Made by a program: the position numbers and the translations under genes. The notes beneath the pieces were generated by a model. That model saw nothing but the letters and a program-made list of their open reading frames with translations, was not told the origin of the DNA and did no database searches. A stretch of 64,000 bases of DNA, taken from assembly GCF_010726245.1 (NCBI RefSeq), contig NZ_AP022561.1:4154001-4218000 (forward strand), given 5' to 3'. Numbering within the stretch: position 1 is the stretch's first letter; every line of letters begins with the position of its first letter. Positions 20,867-29,011 of this stretch are shown here, piece by piece. The DNA comes from Mycolicibacterium aichiense (GTDB lineage Bacteria; Actinomycetota; Actinomycetes; Mycobacteriales; Mycobacteriaceae).

Positions 20867-21010
20867 GTGACCGAACCCATCCCACCCGAGCCCGATCGGC
20901 CCGACCAGCCGGCGACGCCGCCGCCGGAACACCGTGGCGAGGACGTCGCGTTTCCCGAGTGGTTCCGGACATTCTGGCGCAATCTGCTCGGGCCCAAAAA
21001 CCCCAGCTGA
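20867..21010 (+). CDS. Possible 47-aa small protein
   Basis: A GTG-initiated frame lies 27 bp after the 75-aa gene. It encodes a proline- and glutamate-rich N-terminal half and a Trp/Phe-rich C-terminal half (FPEWFRTFWRNLLGP), which looks like a short amphipathic or membrane-surface segment. There is no clear Shine-Dalgarno and no family match. It fills the gap before the MFS gene in the same direction. The aromatic-rich end is unlike random GC-rich translation, but coding status is unproven. Confidence 0.4.
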   Translation: MTEPIPPEPDRPDQPATPPPEHRGEDVAFPEWFRTFWRNLLGPKNPS

Positions 21011-21052
21011 ACAGCGGCGCGACGGGACGTCGTCACTTACGATGCATCCATC

Positions 21053-22480
21053 GTGAGCCAGCCGCCCAGTTCCGAGACGGATTCCCTGTCTCGCAGGCAG
21101 ATCGTCCTGTTGGTGGCCGCTCTGGTCTTCTCGCTGATGTCGTTCTCGCTGAACGCCACCATGCTGGCGCCGGCCGTCCGAGACATCAACGAAACCCTGG
21201 GACCTGGTGCGTTCGTCGCGATGTCGACCCCGTTCTACCTGGCCGGGGCGCTCGCCAACGTCGTGCTGATCCGTTGGAGTGACTACATCGGACGCAAGCG
21301 CGTCCTGATCGGCATCGTGGTGGTGATGTGCATCGGGACCGCGCTGTGCCTGAGCACCTCACTCCCCGTCGTCGTGGTCGGCAGGTTCCTGCAGGGCACA
21401 TCCAACATCACCTACGGTCTTGCTTTCCTGATTCTTCGAGCACGCCTGTCCGGAGCCACGTTTGGTGTGTGCTGCGGGGTGATGGCGTCCATCAACGGCG
21501 GGGTGGCCGGGGGCGACGCGTTCCTGGCCGGCATCATGACCGACGCGTTCGGCTACCGTTCGATCTTCGCCCTGATCCTCGTGGTCGGTCTCATCGCCGT
21601 CGCCTTCGTGTGGAAATGGGTTCCCGCTGACGAGGCTGCCCGCGCGGAGGGCCGGATGGACTGGATCGGTGCCGTTTTCATCGGCCTGACCGTCGCCGGA
21701 CTCACCATGTTCTTGTCCAACGGCGGCCACCAGGGGTGGGGGTCGACGCCCGCGCTCATCTGGTTGACGGCCGCCGTTGTGGGTTTCCTCGCCTTGGTGG
21801 TGGTCGACAGGAGAGTGGACCATCCCCTCGTCGCTCTCAAGCACATGCGTTCGCGTGAGGCCTGGCCGCTGCTTGTCGTCACCATTCTGGTGATGGGGTC
21901 CTTCATGGTGGTTCTCGGCTTCATCGTGCCCGCGATGGCCGAAGACCCGGACTCCGGCTTCGGTCTCAACGCGACGATGACCGCCCTGTTGTTCCTGACC
22001 CCCGGTGCGGTCGTGCAGGTCATCACCGCACCGTTCATCGGACGGTTGGCGGTACGCATCGGATTCGTCACCGTCCTGCGAGCCGGGATCGTGGCGTCGA
22101 TCGTCGTGGTCGCGCTGATGGCGGTGTTCGCCGACCACAAATATGCGGTTGCGGCGCTGATGGTGGTCTTCGGATTCACTTGCACCGCAGTGATACTCAC
22201 ACCGCTGAGCTCACTGGGCGTCCTGCAGGCATCCGACGAGGCGCCGGGGGCGCTGCCCGGCATCGCCAACGCCAGCTACGGAATGGGCTTCACCCTCGGC
22301 TTCGCCTGGGCCGGACCGATCGTCGGCTCGGGAACGGATTCGACGTTCCAGCAGGCATTCTGGTTTGCGGTCGGAATCGGCGTCGTGGCACTGGTTTTCA
22401 GTCTGATCCTCCGCCCGAAACCGTTCACTGACGAAACTGCCGCCCCCGCCGGTTCGACAGCTCACCAGTCATCGCCCTGA
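21053..22480 (+). CDS. MFS drug/solute exporter
   Basis: A 475-aa major facilitator with 12-14 hydrophobic segments. The loop after helix 2 reads RWSDYIGRKRVLIG, the MFS motif A, and helix 4 contains GRFLQGTSN. The extended length with additional central helices (residues 200-260) is like DHA2-type drug:proton antiporters. Substrate is unknown. The GTG at 21053 is the first reasonable start. The gene ends in a 56-bp convergent overlap with the split-barrel gene on the other strand, so the two share 3' coding DNA. Confidence 0.85.
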   Translation: MSQPPSSETDSLSRRQIVLLVAALVFSLMSFSLNATMLAPAVRDINETLGPGAFVAMSTPFYLAGALANVVLIRWSDYIGRKRVLIGIVVVMCIGTALCLSTSLPVVVVGRFLQGTSNITYGLAFLILRARLSGATFGVCCGVMASINGGVAGGDAFLAGIMTDAFGYRSIFALILVVGLIAVAFVWKWVPADEAARAEGRMDWIGAVFIGLTVAGLTMFLSNGGHQGWGSTPALIWLTAAVVGFLALVVVDRRVDHPLVALKHMRSREAWPLLVVTILVMGSFMVVLGFIVPAMAEDPDSGFGLNATMTALLFLTPGAVVQVITAPFIGRLAVRIGFVTVLRAGIVASIVVVALMAVFADHKYAVAALMVVFGFTCTAVILTPLSSLGVLQASDEAPGALPGIANASYGMGFTLGFAWAGPIVGSGTDSTFQQAFWFAVGIGVVALVFSLILRPKPFTDETAAPAGSTAHQSSP

Positions 22481-23102
22481 CCGACGGCGGCACCGGCGTT
22501 GCGGGATCGCAGTCCGGCGCCCGGCGCGGCTCGCCGTAAACGCATGTCAGCGGGACCACGCCCGCCCATGCCCCGGCAGCCACGTCGCCCTCATCGTCCT
22601 CGGGCCACCCATCGCCGATCTTGAGTGACCAGTTGTCATCGCTGATCTCCATCCGCAGCACCATGGTCGCGGCCAGCTCCTTGCGCGAACTCGCGCGAAG
22701 CTCCGCCACCCGGCCCGGGATGAAAGTGTCGGTCAGCGTCTCGAGATAGCGGGTTTTGTCGGGTTCCTCGATCGTGACGAAGGTTCCGAACAGTGTGGCG
22801 CTGCGGAATTGGAAGGACGACTCAAAGCCACTGCGCGCCACCAGGACTCCGTCGAGGGCGGTGACCGAGACCGCGGCCGCCGCACCGTCGGCGAGCTGGC
22901 GCAGCCAGGGCGAGCCCGTCGATCCGTGGATCACCAGTTCATCGCCGATCCGGGCGAAGCCTATCGGGAAGATCATCGGGTGCCCGTCCCGGATCAACGC
23001 GACGGTCGCCAGCGGAGTGGCATCGAGAAGCTCGTCGAGGCGCGCACGTTCGGTGTTCTGCTTCTCCGGCAGGCGGCTGACCCTGATAGACGGTTGCGGC
23101 AT
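22425..23102 (-). CDS. FMN-binding split-barrel (pyridoxamine-5'-phosphate-oxidase-like) protein
   Basis: A 225-aa flavin-reductase-like split barrel. The first half has the family pattern of a strand (ATVALIRDGHPMIFPIGFAR), a GSTGSPWLRQL turn that would hold the FMN phosphate, and AVSVTALDGVLVAR. The C-terminal part contains GEPRRAPDCDP, typical of the FMN-binding split-barrel subfamily seen in actinobacteria. Reaction unknown; such proteins reduce or bind F420 or FMN cofactors. It is the last gene of a three-gene operon, 4 bp after the lactate-monooxygenase-like gene, and its end overlaps the MFS gene by 56 bp. Confidence 0.75.
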   Translation of the reverse strand: MPQPSIRVSRLPEKQNTERARLDELLDATPLATVALIRDGHPMIFPIGFARIGDELVIHGSTGSPWLRQLADGAAAAVSVTALDGVLVARSGFESSFQFRSATLFGTFVTIEEPDKTRYLETLTDTFIPGRVAELRASSRKELAATMVLRMEISDDNWSLKIGDGWPEDDEGDVAAGAWAGVVPLTCVYGEPRRAPDCDPATPVPPSVRAMTGELSNRRGRQFRQ

Positions 23103-23106
23103 GGGA

Positions 23107-24276
23107 TTACTGTCGCACGGCCCGCAGCGCGTCGGGGGTCAGGTCCCCCAGCGTCGGGTAGCCGTCGATGGCCATGATCAGGTCCGTCTCGGCCAACAGT
23201 GAGCGCAGCACGTGCACGATCCCGTCGGTGCCGCCCAGCGCCGCGCCGTAGGCATAGGGGCGCCCGATACCCACGGCCTTGGCGCCCAGCGCCAGGGCCT
23301 TGACGATGTCGGCGCCCGAACGGATTCCGGAATCGAAGAGCACCGGAACGTCACCCGCCGCCGCCACCACATCGGGAAGGCAATCGATGGCCGGCACGCC
23401 GCCGTTGGCCTGCCGTCCGCCGTGATTGGAACAGTAGATGCCGTCGACACCGGCATCGATCGCGCGCCGGGCGTCGTCGGGATGACAGATACCCTTGAGG
23501 ATCAGCGGCAACGACGTCAGCGATCGCAGCCAGGTCAAGTCCTCCCACGTCAACGAGTTTCCGAAATTGCTGACCCAGGCCAGCACGGCGTTGCGGGGGT
23601 CGGCGTCGATGTCGGCATCGACCTTCGCGCGGAAGACGGGATCGCTGATGTAGTTGGACAGACACATGCCGCGCAGCTGCGGGAAGTTGGCGGTGGAGAG
23701 GTCGCGCGGCCGCCAGCCCGGCACCCAGGTGTCCAAGGTGACCACGATGCCGGTGTACCCGGCGGCTTCGGCGCGGTGCACGAAGCTCTCCGCCATCTCA
23801 CGGTCGGTGGGGGTGTACAGCTGGAAAAGCCCTGGCGTGTCGCCGAATTCGGCAGCGACGTCCTCCAGAGGATCCATCGTCAGCGTGGACACACACATCG
23901 GCACCCCGGTGCGGGCGGCCGCCCGCGCGGCGGCGAGGTCGCCGTGGTGGTCTTGGGTGCACAGCCCGATCACCCCGATCGGCGCCATGAACACCGGCGC
24001 GGGCCAGCGCCGTCCCCACAGCTCGACGGACAGGTCGCGCTCGGTGGCGCCGACCAGCATGCGTGGTATCAAGCCCCACTGTTCGAAGGCGCTGACATTG
24101 ACCCGTTGGGTGCGCTCGTCACCCGCGCCGCCGGCGACGTAGGACCAGATCGACGGCGGAAGGGCCTGGGCGGCACGGGCTTCCAACTCGTCGAACGACA
24201 TCGGCAGGCTGGGCACTGTACCGGTCAGACCCTGGAAGTAGATCTCGATCTGATAGTTGCCGTACGGCTGGGTCAT
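23107..24276 (-). CDS. Lactate 2-monooxygenase-like FMN enzyme
   Basis: A 389-aa FMN-dependent alpha-hydroxy-acid oxidase. It is very similar along its length to what I remember of the M. smegmatis lactate 2-monooxygenase: [10 protein letters not shown] near the N-terminus, the [15 protein letters not shown] segment, APIGVIGLC, and [14 protein letters not shown] with the catalytic-base region [11 protein letters not shown] and [19 protein letters not shown] for FMN phosphate. Expected reaction: L-lactate plus oxygen to acetate, CO2 and water, or simple oxidation of another 2-hydroxy acid. The loop near residue 215-235 is several residues shorter than I recall in the smegmatis enzyme, so substrate range may differ. 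It follows the LLM gene by 19 bp. Confidence 0.88.
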   Translation of the reverse strand: MTQPYGNYQIEIYFQGLTGTVPSLPMSFDELEARAAQALPPSIWSYVAGGAGDERTQRVNVSAFEQWGLIPRMLVGATERDLSVELWGRRWPAPVFMAPIGVIGLCTQDHHGDLAAARAAARTGVPMCVSTLTMDPLEDVAAEFGDTPGLFQLYTPTDREMAESFVHRAEAAGYTGIVVTLDTWVPGWRPRDLSTANFPQLRGMCLSNYISDPVFRAKVDADIDADPRNAVLAWVSNFGNSLTWEDLTWLRSLTSLPLILKGICHPDDARRAIDAGVDGIYCSNHGGRQANGGVPAIDCLPDVVAAAGDVPVLFDSGIRSGADIVKALALGAKAVGIGRPYAYGAALGGTDGIVHVLRSLLAETDLIMAIDGYPTLGDLTPDALRAVRQ

Positions 24277-24295
24277 CGGTCATCCTCTCGCAGTT

Positions 24296-25210
24296 CTACG
24301 CCGAAACTCCCGTGTGGGCGGAAATCTCACCGACCAGCTCGGCGACCCGGCGCACCTGCTCGATGTCGCTGCTGGTCGGGATGAGGTGTACCTCGTCGGT
24401 CCCGATCTCGGCGAAGCCCCGCAGTACCGTGACGAGCTCCTCCTCGGTACCGGCCCAACCGCTGGTCGGGGCGATCACGTCGACGATCTCTCGCGGTATC
24501 CAGTTCATGTAGTGACGCAGATGATCGATGACCTGCTGGCGGGGCGCGTCGCCCTCGCCGAGTGCGAACCAAAACGACGTCGCCAGATGGGGTTTGGGCT
24601 TGCCCGCGGCGGCCCATGCGTCGCGGGCGACGTCGAACAAAGCGTTCTCCTTCTCGAGGTCGAGATCCATCGAGATACCGGCCAGACCCTCCGCCCACGG
24701 CGCGGCGCTGCGCACCGTCTTGGGCCCGGTGGTGCCGACCAGCAGCCGTGGTCCGCCTTCGCGGGCGGGGCTGGGTCCGACGGGCAGCACCGAATCGGTG
24801 ATCTTCTCCCCTGCCCACACCCGCTGCATGATGGCCACCCGCTCGGCCATGTCACGCATGGTCTGTGTCTTCGGGTCGGCGCCGACGGCGCGGTAGTCCT
24901 CGTGCCGGCCGCCCACACCCAGGCCGACGGTCAGCCGTCCGCCACACAGCAGATCCCCGGTCGCCAGCCCCTTGGCGAGCATCACCGGGTCGTGCAGCTG
25001 GGGTACGACGACGGTGGCCACCAGCGGCACCCGTTCGGTCCAGCCGGCCAGGGCGCCGAGCAGGGTCAGGGAATCGGGGTTGCCGAATGCAATCCGCTCC
25101 CCCCAACACAGCGAGGAAAACGGTCCTTCGTCGATCGTTTGCGCCCAGCGTTTGAGGATGTCTGCGTCAACGTCCGGTTCCATCACCGGCAATGTCATGC
25201 CAATCTGCAC
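24296..25210 (-). CDS. LLM-class flavin/F420-dependent oxidoreductase
   Basis: A 304-aa luciferase-like monooxygenase-fold protein, probably F420-dependent as is common in mycobacteria. It has the fold's typical start (MTLPV after the GTG), the ERIAFGNPDSLTLLGALAG helix, the GDLLCGGRLTVGLGVGGRHEDY segment and a C-terminal GTDEVHLIPTS strand. Substrate unknown. The GTG at 25210 is preferred; the frame to 25330 would run into the divergent VOC gene's leader and coding sequence. It heads a tight operon with the lactate-monooxygenase-like and split-barrel genes (19 and 4 bp spacing), so all three may act on one pathway. Confidence 0.8.
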   Translation of the reverse strand: MQIGMTLPVMEPDVDADILKRWAQTIDEGPFSSLCWGERIAFGNPDSLTLLGALAGWTERVPLVATVVVPQLHDPVMLAKGLATGDLLCGGRLTVGLGVGGRHEDYRAVGADPKTQTMRDMAERVAIMQRVWAGEKITDSVLPVGPSPAREGGPRLLVGTTGPKTVRSAAPWAEGLAGISMDLDLEKENALFDVARDAWAAAGKPKPHLATSFWFALGEGDAPRQQVIDHLRHYMNWIPREIVDVIAPTSGWAGTEEELVTVLRGFAEIGTDEVHLIPTSSDIEQVRRVAELVGEISAHTGVSA

Positions 25211-25277
25211 GTTCGCGATTCTGGCACGCCCCGGGCGACCACCCGCGCCGATCCGACCTACTGACAGGATGGAGCAC

Positions 25278-25691
25278 ATGCCGATCACCACTTCCGCCGT
25301 TGCCCACGTGCGGCTGACCGTCACCGACATCGGGGCTTCCCGCCGGTTCTACGACAGCGTGTTCGGCTGGCCGGTCTACGCCGAGCTGCCGGCGAACGCC
25401 GACGCAGCGACTCGCGAGCAGCTTTCGTTCCTCTTCGGTGGAGTCATCTACAACATCGGCGACAACCTGATCGGGCTGCGACCCACCGGCACCGGCGCCT
25501 TCGACGAGGACCGGGTCGGCCTCGACCACCTGGCCTTCACGCTGCCCAGCCTGGACGCCCTCGAGCAAGCCGCCGCCCACCTTGATTCCCTCGGCATCGA
25601 GCACGAGCAGATCAAGGACATCGGCGTGGCCTACATCCTTGAGTTCCGCGATCCCGACAACATCGCGTTGGAGCTCACCGCCCGCAAGTAA
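25278..25691 (+). CDS. VOC-family (glyoxalase/dioxygenase-like) protein
   Basis: A 137-aa vicinal-oxygen-chelate protein with two beta-alpha-beta-beta-beta modules. Probable metal ligands are His10 (AHVRLTV), His84 (GLDHLAF) and Glu132 (IALELTA). The central segment RRFYDSVFGWPVYAELP is the usual helix and strand of module 1. Function is not determined: glyoxalase, dioxygenase or resistance protein are all possible. ATG 25278 is favoured by AGGA 8 nt upstream over an ATG three codons earlier. It is divergent from the LLM operon. Confidence 0.8.
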   Translation: MPITTSAVAHVRLTVTDIGASRRFYDSVFGWPVYAELPANADAATREQLSFLFGGVIYNIGDNLIGLRPTGTGAFDEDRVGLDHLAFTLPSLDALEQAAAHLDSLGIEHEQIKDIGVAYILEFRDPDNIALELTARK

Positions 25692-25762
25692 CGCCCAACC
25701 GAACGTCCTTGAGCAGTGAGCTTGTCACGTCGTCACGTTCGCCCAACGGAAGGTGCAGTCAG

Positions 25763-26812
25763 ATGACAAAACTCGAGCGCAGCGAACATTCCATGTCGTT
25801 GCTCGACGGTGAGATCGTCGAAGAATCGGACCTCGGTTCGATCCGCCGCGTCACTGCCGACAACCTGCCTATCCTGTCCGGCTTGTCGATCAAACGCCTG
25901 GTGATCAATCCCGGTGCGATGCGCACGCCGCATTGGCATGCCAACGCCAACGAACTGGCGTACTGCGTGTCGGGAACATCGCTGGTGTCGGTGCTCGACA
26001 GCGGCAGCCAATTTTCGTCGTTCACAATCGGTGCCGGCGAGATGTTCCACGTCGACTCAGGGTCGCTGCACCACATCGAGAACATCGGCGAGGAGCCTGC
26101 CGAGTTCATCCTGTCGTTCCGGCACGAGCGGCCCGAGGACTTCGGCCTCGGCGCCGCGTTCGGCGCGATGACAGATGCGGTGCTGGGTAACACCTACGAC
26201 CTGCCGGCCTCGGATTTCGCGAAGATCCGCCGCGACACCACGGACCGGAAACTGGCGGCGCGCGTGGGCGATCCGTCAGTTCCGAGCACCGCTCACTTCA
26301 ACGATCCGCACAAATTCGGGGTCGAAGCCCAAAGCCCGCCGGTCGGCAGCGCGGTCGGATCGGCACGCCTGGCCCGGGTCCAATTCTGGCCCGCACTCAA
26401 GGACATGTCGATGTACTCCCTTCGAATCCGCGAGGACGGCATGCGCGAACCCCACTGGCATCCGATCACCGCGGAGATGGGCTATGTGGCGTCGGGAAGT
26501 TCGCGGATGACCGTGATGAACCCCGACGGAACATTGGACACCTGGTATCTGGAGCAGGGTGACATGTACTTCATCCCTCGCGCCTACCCGCACCACATCG
26601 AAGTGTTCGATGCTCCCGACCTGCATTTCGCGATCTTCTTCGACCAGCCCACCCCCGGCGATATCGGGTATCGGGCGTCGGCGAGCGCGTACTCGCGCGA
26701 AGTGCTCGCTGCGACGTTCAACGTTCACATCGACGATCTGCCCAATTTCCCGTTCACCAAGGCTGATCCGCTGATCGTCAACCGGGTCAACCCGCTCGAT
26801 CCACGCGACTAG
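25763..26812 (+). CDS. Bicupin, oxalate-decarboxylase-like
   Basis: A 349-aa protein with two cupin barrels. The first has HWHANANE with ligands His57, His59 and Glu64, and a second-motif His near 103. The second has HWHPITAE with His231, His233 and Glu238, and FIPRAYPHHIEVF as its second motif. Duplicated metal sites and the spacing match manganese oxalate decarboxylases/oxidases. Expected reaction would be oxalate to formate and CO2, but related bicupins have other substrates. There is no signal peptide. The ATG at 25763 follows GGAAGG by 9 nt; the longer frame to 25709 lacks such a site. Confidence 0.8.
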   Translation: MTKLERSEHSMSLLDGEIVEESDLGSIRRVTADNLPILSGLSIKRLVINPGAMRTPHWHANANELAYCVSGTSLVSVLDSGSQFSSFTIGAGEMFHVDSGSLHHIENIGEEPAEFILSFRHERPEDFGLGAAFGAMTDAVLGNTYDLPASDFAKIRRDTTDRKLAARVGDPSVPSTAHFNDPHKFGVEAQSPPVGSAVGSARLARVQFWPALKDMSMYSLRIREDGMREPHWHPITAEMGYVASGSSRMTVMNPDGTLDTWYLEQGDMYFIPRAYPHHIEVFDAPDLHFAIFFDQPTPGDIGYRASASAYSREVLAATFNVHIDDLPNFPFTKADPLIVNRVNPLDPRD

Positions 26813-26822
26813 TTGTCGAAGC

Positions 26823-26886
26823 ACCTCGAGATCGACGTTTTCCCCGCGTGGCACTCGAACTTTCGCGGCGAATCGTCGGTTTGGGC
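26823..26886 (-). repeat. Dispersed intergenic repeat, copy A
   Basis: On the minus strand this 64-bp stretch reads GCCCAA(A)CCGAC, then CGCCGCGAAAG, CGAG, a variable middle, and CGTCGATCTCGA-GT. The same blocks occur in the same order and near-identical spacing in copy B (45419-45481). It lies between the convergent bicupin and TDT transporter genes. Confidence 0.65.
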
Positions 26887-26895
26887 GCTAGCTGA

Positions 26896-28041
26896 TTAGC
26901 GCGCGGGGTCCTTCTGGGCGCGGATCGGCCCGGCGGCGGGCGGCGGGTTGAGCAGATTGCCCCGCAGGCTGCCTCGTGCGGTCCGCACCGCAACCAGCAG
27001 CCAGGTGCTCAGCAACCCGGCGTAGGCGACCACCGCCGCGACCTCGAACGCGGGCAGGTTGGTGTGCACCGCCAGCTGAGTGGTGCCGGTGACGAAGGTG
27101 CCCACCGGGAAGGTGAGGCTCCACCACGTCAGGGCGAACGGCATACCCCGGCGCAGCGTGCGAATCGTCAGTGCGGCGGCCAGCGCGATCCACAGGATCG
27201 CAAAGCCCCACACCGGAACTCCGAAGATGACGGCGAACGCATTCAGGCCCGCGGCGAGCTCGGGCTCGACGGCCGATGCCGCGACGTGGCCGAGAAGTCC
27301 TGCGGCGGTGATGGATTGGCCGAGCGGACCGAGCACGATCCACAGCGTGGGAACCCGCGCGGTGCCGGACGTTCCGTAGAGCGCCAGGCGACTCCAGATC
27401 AGTGTGATGATGATGAACGCGGCAACCAGGGACAGTCCGAACATCGCGTAGCAGCCGTACAGCATGGTGGTGCGCCCCGTGCCCGGCGCCATGTGCGGGA
27501 TGAGCAACGCCCCGGCGGCCGCCGAGACCATCGGCGGCACAACCGGCATCAGCCAGCCGCCGAATGCGGCGTCGGGTTCGACGTTGTGCTGGGTGAACAT
27601 CAGGAATGGGATGCTCACCGCGGTGAACAGCCCACCCACGGTGCCGGCCGTCCACAGCACCCAGTCCAGGTCGACGGCGAGCCGCTCGCCGATCAGATCA
27701 CGGCCGATCAGTACGGCACCGCTGCCGACGGTCAGTAGCGCCATCGGTGCCGCACCGTAGAAATGCGCCATCTGCGGATTACGGGCATGGGTGCGGGCAA
27801 CCGTCGGATGGCGCAGCCAATGCAGGCCGACAATCGCGATCAGCACGACGAGTAGCCCCGCGGCGATCACCCAGACCACCTCGGTGAAGCCGCGCAGTCC
27901 AGGAAACTGCAGCGGCAGCGTCGCGCCCGCGGTCGCGACGATCCCGGTGCCCATCACCGATGCGAACCAGTTGGGCCCGATGTTGCCCAGCACTTCGACC
28001 CGGGTCTGCGGTGTTGCCATAAGCAACAGACGGTACGGCAT
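26896..28041 (-). CDS. TDT-family (TehA/SLAC1-like) transporter
   Basis: A 381-aa membrane protein of about ten helices belonging to the tellurite-resistance/dicarboxylate transporter family, also related to plant SLAC1 anion channels. Typical features: NIGPNWFASVMGTGIVA at the first helix, and late helices reading WWSLTFPVGTFVTGT and LPAFEVAAVVAYAGLL. Substrate could be a dicarboxylate, sulfite or another anion. The ATG at 28041 has GGAG seven nt upstream; a second ATG at 28020 would also keep the fold. It is divergent from a VOC gene. Confidence 0.82.
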   Translation of the reverse strand: MPYRLLLMATPQTRVEVLGNIGPNWFASVMGTGIVATAGATLPLQFPGLRGFTEVVWVIAAGLLVVLIAIVGLHWLRHPTVARTHARNPQMAHFYGAAPMALLTVGSGAVLIGRDLIGERLAVDLDWVLWTAGTVGGLFTAVSIPFLMFTQHNVEPDAAFGGWLMPVVPPMVSAAAGALLIPHMAPGTGRTTMLYGCYAMFGLSLVAAFIIITLIWSRLALYGTSGTARVPTLWIVLGPLGQSITAAGLLGHVAASAVEPELAAGLNAFAVIFGVPVWGFAILWIALAAALTIRTLRRGMPFALTWWSLTFPVGTFVTGTTQLAVHTNLPAFEVAAVVAYAGLLSTWLLVAVRTARGSLRGNLLNPPPAAGPIRAQKDPAR

Positions 28042-28112
28042 CCGAGGGCTCCGACCGGGCAGGCCGGCGATGATTGCACGGGGTGACCCAAAGTGCTTGA
28101 CTGGCAAGGGTA

Positions 28113-28505
28113 ATGGCAATCGAGCTGAACCACACCATCGTCGCGGCACATGACAAGCAGCAATCCGCCGATTTCCTGACGGAGCTGTTCGGGCTACCGG
28201 ATGCGGTGCCGTTCGGGCATTTCCTCGTTGTCACCCTCCAGCACGGGCTGAGCCTGGATTTCGCCGACGTTCCCGCCGAGCAACCAATCCACCCACAGCA
28301 CTACGCCTTCCTGGTGTCCGAGGACGACTTCGACGCGATCTATCGCAAGATCTCCGATCGAGAGCTGCCGCACTGGGCTGATCCCCGCGCCGCCCGGCCC
28401 GGCGAGATCAACCACAACGACGGCGGTCGCGGCGTCTACTTCCGTGACCTGGGGGGCCACTACCTCGAGATCATCACCCGGCCGTACGGATCGGGCGCCG
28501 GCTAG
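28113..28505 (+). CDS. VOC-family protein
   Basis: A 130-aa vicinal-oxygen-chelate protein. Probable metal ligands are His7 (LNHTIV), His63 (PQHYAFLV) and Glu119 (HYLEII). The segment between includes [20 protein letters not shown] and [19 protein letters not shown], typical of glyoxalase/fosfomycin-resistance-like members. Substrate unknown. AAGGGTA precedes the ATG. Its last 4 bp overlap the convergent Rrf2 regulator gene. Confidence 0.8.
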   Translation: MAIELNHTIVAAHDKQQSADFLTELFGLPDAVPFGHFLVVTLQHGLSLDFADVPAEQPIHPQHYAFLVSEDDFDAIYRKISDRELPHWADPRAARPGEINHNDGGRGVYFRDLGGHYLEIITRPYGSGAG

Positions 28506-28975
28506 CCGTGGTGCCCGCGCCGGTTCTCCTGCCTGAGATAGTCGTGCGCCAGATCGGCAACGTGGGCTGGCAGTTGCCCGCCGGCCACATCGGCCAGGCT
28601 GGTCTCCTCGAGCACTGAGCGCATGCTGGCACGTAGCGCCCGCCACACATCGGTCAGCGCCGCCGTCGGTCCGCTGTAGGGCAGGTCGCCCAAGCCGATA
28701 TCACGCACACTTGCCAACGGCCCGTCGATGCAGCGCAACACGTCAGCGATGCTGATGTCGGCGGCCGGTCGGCCCAGCTCGTAGCCGCCGTCGCGGCCGC
28801 GGTGGCTGCGCACCAGCCGGTCGGTCCGCAGACCGGAGAGAATGTCGACCAGGAATTGCGCGGGGATGCCCTGGGCTTTGGCCAGATCCTCCGTCTTGAC
28901 CAGTGCGCCCGAGTCGACTGACGCGAGCTGGATCATGGCGCGGACGGCGTATTCCGCCTTCGCTGACATCCGCAT
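28502..28975 (-). CDS. Rrf2-family transcriptional regulator
   Basis: A 157-aa winged-helix regulator. The start [14 protein letters not shown], the helix [22 protein letters not shown] and the wing [21 protein letters not shown] are standard Rrf2. The three cysteines that hold an iron-sulfur cluster in IscR/NsrR are absent (only one Cys, in VLRCIDG), so it should sense something else, as cysteine-pathway regulator CymR does. In M. tuberculosis an Rrf2 gene (Rv1287, from memory) follows cysN; here one lies on the same strand as cysD-cysNC-cysQ but with four genes in between. Control of sulfur genes is a reasonable inference. Confidence 0.85.
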   Translation of the reverse strand: MRMSAKAEYAVRAMIQLASVDSGALVKTEDLAKAQGIPAQFLVDILSGLRTDRLVRSHRGRDGGYELGRPAADISIADVLRCIDGPLASVRDIGLGDLPYSGPTAALTDVWRALRASMRSVLEETSLADVAGGQLPAHVADLAHDYLRQENRRGHHG

Positions 28976-29011
28976 TCCGCGAATTCTGCCACTGCCTGGT
29001 CGGCAGCAGGC

